Positions 19,029 to 26,879 of a stretch of DNA of 64,000 nt are shown here, in pieces. The DNA comes from Oscillospiraceae bacterium (GTDB lineage Bacteria > Bacillota > Clostridia > Oscillospirales > Oscillospiraceae). The notes below the pieces were generated by a model. That model made no database searches. It was not told where the DNA came from and saw only the letters and a list, made by a program, of their open reading frames with translations. How positions within the stretch are numbered: the first letter of the stretch is position 1; each line of letters begins with the position of its first letter. The translations under genes and the position numbers were made by a program. The stretch covers positions 62,001 to 126,000 of the forward strand of contig JAHHRY010000002.1 in the NCBI GenBank assembly GCA_020025535.1. Reading direction: 5' to 3'.

Positions 19029-19256
19029 ATGGAACAACTGCTGGAAATTCTTTCTGAACTGCACCCTGATGTGGATTTTGAAACCGAAGAACACCTGATT
19101 GACAACGGAATCCTGGATTCTTTTGATATCGTCACAATTGTAGCTGAAATCAACGGCGAATTTGATGTTTCCATCCCCGCAGAGGAGCTTTTGCCCGAAA
19201 ACTTCAATTCTGCAAAAGCACTGTATGCGCTTGTGGAACGTCTGATGGAAGAGTAA
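19029..19256 (+). CDS. DltC-like acyl/aminoacyl carrier protein
   Basis: 75 residues, acidic, one four-helix carrier domain. The Ser of GILDSFD (about residue 36) is the expected 4'-phosphopantetheine site. AAAGGAG precedes the ATG and the gene follows the ligase by 14 bases, so it is its probable partner. Length and charge match DltC. Confidence 0.88.
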   Translation: MEQLLEILSELHPDVDFETEEHLIDNGILDSFDIVTIVAEINGEFDVSIPAEELLPENFNSAKALYALVERLMEE

Positions 19257-19329
19257 TTTCTTCCCCGATTCGTTTCTCCCTCAGGTGAGCAGGGGAGAGC
19301 AAGAAAAACTGTAATCGTGTGAGGATTTT

Positions 19330-20898
19330 ATGCTTTTTACTTCCTTCAATTTCCTGGCATTTGCAGCGGTTCTGCTGGTACTGTACTATCTGATCCCCAA
19401 AAAGGGACAGTGGATTCTTCTGCTTGCGGCCAGTTATTTCTTCTATATCTGTGCCGGACTGGAGTATTTGGGTTTTATCCTGTTCACGACCATAAGTACT
19501 TATGCAACTGCATATGTCATTTCTATCATACTGAAGAAGCAGGATGCCTATCTGGCGGAAAACAAGGCAACACTCTCCCGTGATGAGCGCAAAGCCTATA
19601 AAAATCATGTGAAGTGCATTAACCGCTGGATTATGATTGCCTGCCTGTTTCTGAATTTCGCAATTCTGGCTTTTTGCAAGGCGTGCATAGTGGAGCCTTT
19701 TCAGGCCATTGCGGAGGAGCGTGGCTTGTCCTTCCTGACCGTGGCGCTTCCTCTGGGCATCTCATTTTATATGTTCCAGTCGGCGGGGTATCTGATCGAT
19801 GTCTACCGGGGCACAGCAAAAGCGGAGAAGAATTTTTTCAGGTACGCCCTGTTTGTATCGTTCTTTCCGCAGCTGGTGCAGGGACCCATCAGCAGACTCA
19901 GCCAGCTGGCACCCTCCCTGTATGCGCCTCACGCATTTGACGGGAAACAGGTTTCTTTTGGCCTGCAGAGAGTGCTCTGGGGCTATTTTAAGAAGCTGGT
20001 GATCGCTGACCGGATCGTTGCTGCGGTGGTGACGCTGAAGCATCCGGAATATACGGGTGTGGGTTTTATACTCCTGGGCGTTTTTTATGCCATCCAGATT
20101 TATGCCGATTTTACCGGCGGTATTGATGTGGCCATCGGCCTGGGCGAAGCTTTAGGCATTAAAATGCCGGAAAACTTTATCAGACCCTTTTTCTCAAAGA
20201 ACATCGCCGAATACTGGCGGCGCTGGCACAGCACTTTGGGAGAGTGGATGAAGGATTATATTTTCTATCCGATTTCCGTGTCCTCCCCGATGCTGAAGCT
20301 TTCCAAGGCGGCACGCAAAAAACTCGGAAACTTCGGAAAGCGTTTGCCGGTTTACATTGCGTCCATTGCAACCTGGTTTGTCACCGGTATCTGGCATGGA
20401 TTGACACCGAATTTCATAGTGTGGGGTATGCTGAACTGCTTCGTGATTGTTGTATCGGAAGAATTGACACCTCTCTATGAGAAATTCCATAATCGCTTTC
20501 ACCTGAAGCAGAAGGCTTGGTATGGTGGATTCGAGATGCTGCGTATGTTCGCACTGATGAACCTGATCCGTTCCTGTGACCTGTTCCCTCATGTTGGCGA
20601 CTATTTCAGCCGTCTGGGTTCTTTGTTCACAACCTTCAATTTCCATATTCTTTGGGACGGAACGATGATGAAGCTGGGCCTCAGCAGCCTTGATTACGCT
20701 ATTCTGGGCTTCAGTATTGTCATAGTGTTTGCAATCAGCGTGATTCAGGAAAAGAAGGGCAGTGTCCGGGAGCTTCTCTGGAACAAGCCCGCGGTACTGC
20801 GCTATGTGCTGATCTACGCCCTGTTTTTGATTGTGCTGCTTATGGGTAGTTTTGGCATTGGATATAATCCGGGCAACTTTATCTATAATCAGTTCTAG
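19330..20898 (+). CDS. MBOAT-family acyltransferase (DltB-like)
   Basis: 522 residues with about a dozen hydrophobic segments. The MBOAT signature is clear: the active-site His in TGIWHGLTPNFIVWG (about residue 355) and the upstream region with QFF/WHSTLGEWMKDY. It moves an acyl group from the carrier protein across the membrane. In length and in the FPQLVQGPISR block it is also close to AlgI-type MBOAT. It follows dltC by 73 bases and precedes the SGNH gene by nine. Confidence 0.9.
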   Translation: MLFTSFNFLAFAAVLLVLYYLIPKKGQWILLLAASYFFYICAGLEYLGFILFTTISTYATAYVISIILKKQDAYLAENKATLSRDERKAYKNHVKCINRWIMIACLFLNFAILAFCKACIVEPFQAIAEERGLSFLTVALPLGISFYMFQSAGYLIDVYRGTAKAEKNFFRYALFVSFFPQLVQGPISRLSQLAPSLYAPHAFDGKQVSFGLQRVLWGYFKKLVIADRIVAAVVTLKHPEYTGVGFILLGVFYAIQIYADFTGGIDVAIGLGEALGIKMPENFIRPFFSKNIAEYWRRWHSTLGEWMKDYIFYPISVSSPMLKLSKAARKKLGNFGKRLPVYIASIATWFVTGIWHGLTPNFIVWGMLNCFVIVVSEELTPLYEKFHNRFHLKQKAWYGGFEMLRMFALMNLIRSCDLFPHVGDYFSRLGSLFTTFNFHILWDGTMMKLGLSSLDYAILGFSIVIVFAISVIQEKKGSVRELLWNKPAVLRYVLIYALFLIVLLMGSFGIGYNPGNFIYNQF

Positions 20899-20907
20899 GA
20901 GGCCCCT

Positions 20908-21972
20908 GTGAAAAAGAAATCTGTTGTTATTTTATCAATTACACTCTGTCTGGTCTTTTTGAGCCTGTGGATTCTGCAGCAGCTGCTGATGCCCAAGTAC
21001 ATGGATAATACAAAAGAGGGTGCATTGATTTCCGAATACTACGACAATGCAGGAAATAACGACGTTGTGTTCATCGGTGATTGTGAGGTCTATGAAAACT
21101 TCTCACCAATCACACTTTGGGAAAAATACGGCATTACATCTTTTATTCGCGGCAGCGCACAGCAGATGATCTGGCAGTCTTATTATTTGATGGAAGAGAC
21201 TTTCCGGTATGAAACGCCGAAAGTCATGGTTTTCAATGTCCTTTCCATGAAGTATGACACACCTTCCAGTACCGGCGATTCCGGCAAGCGAGAGGCTTAT
21301 AATCGCATGACTCTGGACGGTATGCGCTGGTCGAAACACAAGTGGAATGCAATTCAGGCTTCCTTGACGGAGGAAGAAAAAACATGGAACGGCGAATGGA
21401 TGTATTTGTTCCCGCTGCTTCGTTATCATGACCGCTGGTCTCAGCTGAATCGGGATGATTTCAAGTACCTGTTTCATCGGGATCAGGTTTCCGATAATGG
21501 CTACCTGATGCAGACCGGCATTAAACCTGTAACCGGTGAGCATCCGGAGCGCCCTCTGGCTGACTACACGTTTGGCGAAAACAGCTACTACTACCTGGAC
21601 AAGATGGTGGAGCTGTGCAAGGCAAAAGGAACGCAGCTGGTGCTGATTAAGGCTCCCACGCTGTCTCCCATCTGGTGGGACGAATGGGATGCACAGATGG
21701 AAGCGTACGCAGAAGAACATGACCTGCTGTACATCAATTTTCTGGACCATCAGGACGAGATCGGCATTGACTGGAATACGGATACCTACGATACAGGTTT
21801 CCATCTGAACGTATACGGTGCTGAAAAGCTTTCTGATTATTTCGGTAAAATCCTGCAGGAAGAATGCGGAATTACTGATCGGAGAAACGAAACAGAACTT
21901 GCAGAGATCTGGCAGGAAAAAGTTAAGATTTACTACGAACGGAAAGCTAAAATGGAAGCAGCCACTCAATGA
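20908..21972 (+). CDS. DltD-like SGNH-fold protein with Cys at the nucleophile position
   Basis: 354 residues from a GTG with GGAGG before it. One N-terminal TM (about 7-27) anchors it outside the membrane. Block I, normally GDS or GSS, reads IGDCEVYENF, so the nucleophile position is C59. The C-terminal Asp/His pair is kept (D295 and H299 in DTGFHLN). It should take the amino acid exported by the MBOAT protein and pass it to the polymer. Codon TGT is unambiguous in the sequence. Its C terminus resembles the gene fragment at 1-389. Confidence 0.82.
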   Translation: MKKKSVVILSITLCLVFLSLWILQQLLMPKYMDNTKEGALISEYYDNAGNNDVVFIGDCEVYENFSPITLWEKYGITSFIRGSAQQMIWQSYYLMEETFRYETPKVMVFNVLSMKYDTPSSTGDSGKREAYNRMTLDGMRWSKHKWNAIQASLTEEEKTWNGEWMYLFPLLRYHDRWSQLNRDDFKYLFHRDQVSDNGYLMQTGIKPVTGEHPERPLADYTFGENSYYYLDKMVELCKAKGTQLVLIKAPTLSPIWWDEWDAQMEAYAEEHDLLYINFLDHQDEIGIDWNTDTYDTGFHLNVYGAEKLSDYFGKILQEECGITDRRNETELAEIWQEKVKIYYERKAKMEAATQ

Positions 21973-22009
21973 GCGGCTGTGACAGATAAATTTTAAGGAG
22001 GAAACACAA

Positions 22010-22546
22010 ATGAAAAAGCTAATTTGCTCTGTTCTGGCATTGATCATGGTTTTAAGCTTTGCCGGCTGCGCCGGTAACGAAGAGGGTTCCACCCCCAGCG
22101 AAAACAAGGTGGATACCCCGTCTTCCGGAAACGCCCCCGTTGTGGCTGAAGGCTATGTGTTTAATTATAAAGGCACGAAGATTCCCGTAAATGAGAATTT
22201 TGCTCCCATTCTGAAGGCTCTGGGCGATCCTAAGAGCTACGACGAAAAGCCCAGCTGTGCTTTCAACGGCAAGGACAAGACCTATTTCTATGGCAGCTTC
22301 TACGTTGCAACCTACCCCGATGGCGACAACGACTATGTCAGCAGCGTATGGTTCGTTGATGACAGTGTTGCTACTGACGAAGGCATTACCATCGGTTCTG
22401 CAAAGGCAGACGTGGAGAAGGCCTATGGCGCTGACGGCTTTAACGGCACCAATGCCTATATTATGACTAAGGGCAGCTCCAGACTGACGATCATCATGAA
22501 GGATGATGTGGTATCCTCCATTCAGTACGACGCTGTTACAAAGTAA
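22010..22546 (+). CDS. Small secreted lipoprotein
   Basis: 178 residues. A signal peptide with lipobox SFAGC (lipid Cys about residue 20) is followed by a Ser/Pro/Thr-rich linker and a ~120-residue domain ending in a beta-rich segment. I do not recognise the family. AAGGAGG precedes the ATG, 37 bases after the SGNH gene, and a terminator follows, so it is the last gene of the dlt-like operon. It could be a polymer-binding or stress-related accessory; that is only inference. Confidence 0.75.
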   Translation: MKKLICSVLALIMVLSFAGCAGNEEGSTPSENKVDTPSSGNAPVVAEGYVFNYKGTKIPVNENFAPILKALGDPKSYDEKPSCAFNGKDKTYFYGSFYVATYPDGDNDYVSSVWFVDDSVATDEGITIGSAKADVEKAYGADGFNGTNAYIMTKGSSRLTIIMKDDVVSSIQYDAVTK

Positions 22547-22555
22547 TTTTTCCGG

Positions 22556-22587
22556 CAGCGGACACAGAAGTGTCCGCTGCTGTTTGT
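22556..22587 (+). terminator. Terminator of dlt-like operon (first)
   Basis: CAGCGGACAC / GTGTCCGCTG stem with AGAA loop, followed by CTGTTTGTTT. Confidence 0.8.
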
Positions 22588-22607
22588 TTAAGGGCACTTA
22601 ATAGAAT

Positions 22608-22660
22608 ACCGGGCTTGTTCCTTCGTTAGGGGTAGGGGGCAAGCCCGGTTCCTGTTTTTT
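22608..22660 (+). terminator. Second tandem terminator
   Basis: ACCGGGCTTG / CAAGCCCGGT stem with a ~23-base loop, then TCCTGTTTTTT. It lies between the dlt-like operon and the convergent VWA gene. Confidence 0.7.
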
Positions 22661-22699
22661 AGGCGCGTTTGTGTTTACAGGTTAAAGTCAGAGACGCAG

Positions 22700-24064
22700 T
22701 CAGCGGCAGCAATCAAAGTCATAGTCGATATAGTTGGCGATGAATTGCACTTTGAAGTTCCGATCATTGCAGATAGAATCGGGAGATCCGGTTACATCCA
22801 GTTCTTCGGGGAGGACGAACTTGATGCAGCGAACCGTTACATCCCGGCAGAATGGTGCGGTGTGTGCCGGAATCAACAGTGTTTTCATTCCTCGTTTATA
22901 CTCGTTACCCATTCTATCTACTTCCTTCAGTAGAACAGCCAGTGCCACCCGTTTGTTGGGACAGACATTTTTGATGGTGACATCCACCTGCAGGATTCTT
23001 CCCAGGGATTCCATTACTACCTCTCCGGCATCAAATTCCAGAGAATCCACGCATCCATCAATAGTAATATCTACCTTTTCTGGACATCCTTCGGGAATAA
23101 CCACAATATCACAATTGACCTCTATTTCTGGATCTCCGAACGTTGCCACATTACCTTCGTCATCCGTGTAGACGATGGACTCGTTTACAGGCAATACCCC
23201 GGAACAAATACCATCGTGCTGTACGGTAAAGACAAGTGCTGCTCCCTCGTTTTCCGTAATGCCAAATTCTGGAATGGTCCATTCCAAAGTGTGTGCATCT
23301 ACTAACATAGCGGCACCCTTTGCTGGGGGAGAATAGGAAACGATAGAAAAACAGTCGTTGACTTTTTCGATAATCTTGACATTGGTTGCTCCTGGCTTTG
23401 TAATATTTCGGGCCAGATCTTCAAAAAGATCCTCCAGTTCGGCTTCGTCAGGCGTGATGGATAAATAGGCAGAGTCCGGGTCCGATGCCCAGTTTCGAAG
23501 AGCAGCTTCATCGATACCGCCGTTTCCTGACAGACCAATCACATAAATGATAACCCCCTGCGCTTTTGCTGCTGTGGCAACCGGCTCAGGAGGGCCGCCT
23601 GCGGTTCTAACACCGTCTGTAAACATGACAAATACCTTCCCGTTGGCAGAGGCGGGATCAAAAAGATCCAGAGCCTTGAGGAAGGCATCCTCTTGATTCG
23701 TAGAACCACCTGCAGAGATTGCATCTATCGAATTTTTTAAAGTATCAACCGAGGTAATCAGTTGGGTATCCTGCGTAGCAGTGGTGGCAAAACTGACAAT
23801 CCCAATTCTGCTTCCGCTTCCAATTTGCCCGCTCCCGGCGCTGCTGGTGGATTCTTCGATGATGTCGATGAATTTTTTTGCACCTGCTTTCATGTTTTCC
23901 AGCGGGGTACCGGCTAAACTTCCGGACCGATCCAGAATGAGAACAATATCCACCGGATTCGTCAGAATATCCGGCGATGCAGTTAGTGACAGCGTAACAT
24001 CAAAGGTGCCTCCGCAAGCGATGGAACTGACGCTGGTTTCTTTTGTAGAACTAGTAATACCCAT
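22700..24064 (-). CDS. von Willebrand factor A domain protein
   Basis: 454 residues from the ATG at 24064, chosen because AAGGA lies nine bases before it; earlier starts have poor spacing. The VWA domain (about 35-215) has a complete MIDAS: DRSGS, the Thr of GGSTNQ and the Asp of MFTDG. Two beta-rich repeats of conserved-surface-protein (DUF11-like) type follow, with several Cys. No signal peptide or sorting signal is visible, so its location is unclear; a role in spore or surface assembly is possible. It is convergent to the dlt-like operon. Confidence 0.85.
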   Translation of the reverse strand: MGITSSTKETSVSSIACGGTFDVTLSLTASPDILTNPVDIVLILDRSGSLAGTPLENMKAGAKKFIDIIEESTSSAGSGQIGSGSRIGIVSFATTATQDTQLITSVDTLKNSIDAISAGGSTNQEDAFLKALDLFDPASANGKVFVMFTDGVRTAGGPPEPVATAAKAQGVIIYVIGLSGNGGIDEAALRNWASDPDSAYLSITPDEAELEDLFEDLARNITKPGATNVKIIEKVNDCFSIVSYSPPAKGAAMLVDAHTLEWTIPEFGITENEGAALVFTVQHDGICSGVLPVNESIVYTDDEGNVATFGDPEIEVNCDIVVIPEGCPEKVDITIDGCVDSLEFDAGEVVMESLGRILQVDVTIKNVCPNKRVALAVLLKEVDRMGNEYKRGMKTLLIPAHTAPFCRDVTVRCIKFVLPEELDVTGSPDSICNDRNFKVQFIANYIDYDFDCCR

Positions 24065-24157
24065 AGGGCTCATTCCTTTCTGGGCATAGGCTGCCCAATC
24101 CAGAGTATTCCAGAAATCGACAACTTGTTCATAGAATAAAAATCTTTTATTTATGGC

Positions 24158-24212
24158 TTGATTTTTTCTGCTTTGTTGGTTATACTTAAATAAACGATTA
24201 AACAATCGTTTA
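24158..24212 (+). promoter_or_regulatory. Promoter and ArsR-type operator of metal efflux operon
   Basis: TTGATT (24158-24163), exactly 17 bases, TATACT (24181-24186). Immediately downstream is a perfect 9-bp inverted repeat, TAAACGATT and AATCGTTTA (24191-24212), with a four-base spacer. Its position over the transcription start suits repression by the ArsR protein encoded third in the operon. Confidence 0.85.
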
Positions 24213-24231
24213 AATGAAAGGAGCTGCTAGT

Positions 24232-24450
24232 ATGAAGAAAACCTATAAGATCGAAGTTGACTGTCCCAATTGCGCCAATAAGGTTGAGGATACCGTTAAG
24301 AAGACCCCCGGTGTTCAGAATGCTGTTGTGAATTTTATGACACAGAAGCTGATCGTTGAGTTTGAAGACGGGCAGGAACCTGCAGCTCTGATGCAGGAAA
24401 TCGTAAAAAAGTGCAAGAAGGTTGCACACGACTGCGAAATTTATCTGTAA
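24232..24450 (+). CDS. Heavy-metal-associated (HMA) domain protein
   Basis: 72 residues from the ATG at 24232 (AAAGGAG before it). A single ferredoxin-like HMA domain with the metal-binding CxxC in DCPNCANK. It is probably a small metallochaperone or the detached metal-binding domain of the P-type ATPase encoded 34 bases downstream, which has none of its own. Confidence 0.88.
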   Translation: MKKTYKIEVDCPNCANKVEDTVKKTPGVQNAVVNFMTQKLIVEFEDGQEPAALMQEIVKKCKKVAHDCEIYL

Positions 24451-24484
24451 ATTATAAAATTCAAAGTGGTAAGGTGTGGTTGCG

Positions 24485-26368
24485 GTGACAAAAAAACAAA
24501 GAAAGATGCTAAGCAGAATTCTTTTAGCCTTTCTGCTGATGACCATTTTGCATTTTGCTCCGGTGGACGGATGGGTGCGTTTTGCCCTGTACCTGATTCC
24601 GTATTTGATAATCGGCTATGATATTATATTAAACGCCGGCAGAGGTATTTTGAATCGGCAGGTATTTGATGAAAACTTTCTGATGACGGTTTCTACAGTC
24701 GGTGCCATGGTCATTGGTCTGACCAGAAGCGGTGACTATGTAGAGGCTATCGCGGTTATGTGGTTTTATCAGATCGGCGAACTGTTCCAGAGCTATGCAG
24801 TGGGCAAGAGTCGCCGCAACATAAGCGCCCTGATGGATATCCGCCCGGATTACGCCAACGTCGAGACGGAAGGCAAACTGGAGCAGGTAGACCCGGAAGA
24901 AGTGGAGATCGGCACCGTGATCGTGGTTCAGCCCGGTGAGAAAGTGCCGATTGACGGTGTGCTGGTGGATGGCGTGTCCAGCCTGAACACCAGTGCGCTG
25001 ACCGGTGAAAGCCTGCCGCAGGAAGTAAAACCCGGTGACGAGATTATCAGCGGCTGCATTAACCTGACAGGTGTCCTGAAAATCCGCACAACAAAGGAAT
25101 TCGGGGAATCCACCGTTTCCAAGATTCTGGATCTGGTGGAAAACGCCAGTTCCAGAAAGTCAAGGTCGGAAGACTTCATTTCAAAGTTTGCCCGTTTTTA
25201 CACACCGGCCGTGTGCTACAGCGCCCTGGCGCTGGCAATACTGCCGCCTCTGGTGCAGACGGTGTTTATGAATATGTCTGCGGATTGGGGCGACTGGGTG
25301 TATCGTGCCCTGACGTTCCTGGTTATAAGCTGCCCCTGTGCGCTGGTTATAAGCGTACCGCTCAGCTTTTTTGCGGGAATCGGCGGTGCCAGCCACGAGG
25401 GCATTCTGGTAAAAGGATCCAACTATCTGGAAGCACTGTCCAAGTGTGAATGCGTCGTGTTTGACAAAACGGGCACCCTGACTCAGGGTGTGTTTGAAGT
25501 CAGCGCGATTCACAACACAACGGTCGAAAAGGAAACTCTGATTGAGTTTGCAGCCCTTGCCGAGAGCGCGTCTTCGCATCCCATCAGCAAGAGCCTGAAA
25601 AAAGCATACGGAAAAGAAATCGACAGAAGCCGTGTGGATTCCATTGAGGAGATCAGCGGCTTTGGCATTCAGGCAAACGTGGATGGCCGGAAGGTTGCCG
25701 TTGGAAACGGCAAGCTGATGAAGCAGCTGAATGTAGCATTTGAAGAGCCGACGGAAATCGGCACACATATTCATGTGGCGATTGATTCGGTGTATGCAGG
25801 CAGCATTGTAATCTCGGATGCCATCAAGCCCAATTCCGCTCTGGCAATCTCGAAGCTGAAAAGTGCAGGTGTTTCCCATACGATCATGCTGACCGGCGAT
25901 AAAAAAGCTGTGGCTGATCAGGTTGCCTCCGAACTGGGAATCGATACGGTATACAGCGAGCTGCTTCCCGGAGACAAGGTGACAAAAGTAGAGGAACTGT
26001 TGACGCAAAAGTCTAAAAATGGTATGCTTGTGTTCGTAGGCGACGGCATAAACGATGCACCTGTATTGTCCCGTGCGGACATTGGCATCGCCATGGGCGC
26101 CATGGGTTCCGATGCGGCCATTGAAGCTGCAGACGTGGTACTGATGGACGATGACCCTGCAAAGATTACAAAAGCCATCAGAATTTCCCGGAAATGTATG
26201 CGGATCGTTTATCAGAACATCGTTTTTGCAATCAGCGTGAAGCTGCTCTGCCTGATTCTTGGAGCATTGGGTATTGCAAATATGTGGCTGGCGATATTTG
26301 CGGACGTGGGCGTCATGGTTATTGCTGTTTTGAATGCCATCCGAGCCTTACACTATAAAGAATCTTAA
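24485..26368 (+). CDS. P1B-type Zn/Cd(-Pb) efflux ATPase
   Basis: 627 residues from the GTG at 24485 (AAGG ten bases before); a GTG nine bases earlier is too close to the ribosome binding site. It has the CPC motif (SCPCALVIS), phosphorylation site DKTGTLT, the HP motif (SSHPIS), GDGINDAP and, in the last TM, the Asp-x-Gly pattern (FADVGVMV) typical of P1B-2 Zn/Cd/Pb pumps. It lacks an N-terminal HMA domain, supplied by the preceding gene. It expels toxic divalent metal from the cytoplasm. Confidence 0.92.
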   Translation: MTKKQRKMLSRILLAFLLMTILHFAPVDGWVRFALYLIPYLIIGYDIILNAGRGILNRQVFDENFLMTVSTVGAMVIGLTRSGDYVEAIAVMWFYQIGELFQSYAVGKSRRNISALMDIRPDYANVETEGKLEQVDPEEVEIGTVIVVQPGEKVPIDGVLVDGVSSLNTSALTGESLPQEVKPGDEIISGCINLTGVLKIRTTKEFGESTVSKILDLVENASSRKSRSEDFISKFARFYTPAVCYSALALAILPPLVQTVFMNMSADWGDWVYRALTFLVISCPCALVISVPLSFFAGIGGASHEGILVKGSNYLEALSKCECVVFDKTGTLTQGVFEVSAIHNTTVEKETLIEFAALAESASSHPISKSLKKAYGKEIDRSRVDSIEEISGFGIQANVDGRKVAVGNGKLMKQLNVAFEEPTEIGTHIHVAIDSVYAGSIVISDAIKPNSALAISKLKSAGVSHTIMLTGDKKAVADQVASELGIDTVYSELLPGDKVTKVEELLTQKSKNGMLVFVGDGINDAPVLSRADIGIAMGAMGSDAAIEAADVVLMDDDPAKITKAIRISRKCMRIVYQNIVFAISVKLLCLILGALGIANMWLAIFADVGVMVIAVLNAIRALHYKES

Positions 26369-26386
26369 CCAAAACGGGGGGATTAT

Positions 26387-26749
26387 ATGGCAGATCTGAA
26401 ACTGCCCCATGATCACGGACAGACTTTGGAATACAAATTGGATCAAATGCCCGGGACGGAAGATTTCCAAGTGGTTTCCGACCTGTTTAAGCTTCTGAGC
26501 GACAGCAGCCGGATCCGTATTTTTTGGATTCTTTGCCACTGCGAAGAATGTGTTATCAATATTTCCGCAATGGTAGGGATGAGCAGCCCTGCTGTTTCCC
26601 ACCATCTGCGTCTGCTGAGGGACAGCGGACTTGTGGTCAGCAGACGGGAAGGTAAAGAAGTTTACTATACGGCGGCTGACAATGAGCGGGTACAGCATCT
26701 GCACAGGATGTTTGAAGTTATGCTGCAGATCTCCTGTCCCAACCTTTAG
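26387..26749 (+). CDS. ArsR/SmtB-family metal-responsive repressor
   Basis: 120 residues. The winged HTH has NISAMVGMSSPAVSHHLRLL (about 58-78) and a Cys-rich alpha-3-like site (CHCEEC) just before it, resembling the CadC/SmtB metal sensors. The N-terminal His pair (HDHG) may add ligands. It follows the ATPase by 18 bases and probably represses the operon through the palindrome at 24191-24212 until Zn, Cd or Pb binds. Confidence 0.9.
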   Translation: MADLKLPHDHGQTLEYKLDQMPGTEDFQVVSDLFKLLSDSSRIRIFWILCHCEECVINISAMVGMSSPAVSHHLRLLRDSGLVVSRREGKEVYYTAADNERVQHLHRMFEVMLQISCPNL

Positions 26750-26879
26750 AAATCCGCAGTTTGACCAGACAATCATAAAATGCCTGCAAATCGATGGATT
26801 CCAGAAAATCAGACTGGAGAATTCGGATACTTTGTGATATAAGAGTATTATAAATATCTTGTTGGGAAGGGCGATAACC

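Noticed and set aside
21103-22107. Minus-strand open frame of 334 codons opposite the SGNH and lipoprotein genes
   Set aside because: Crosses two supported genes and has no motif or start signal.
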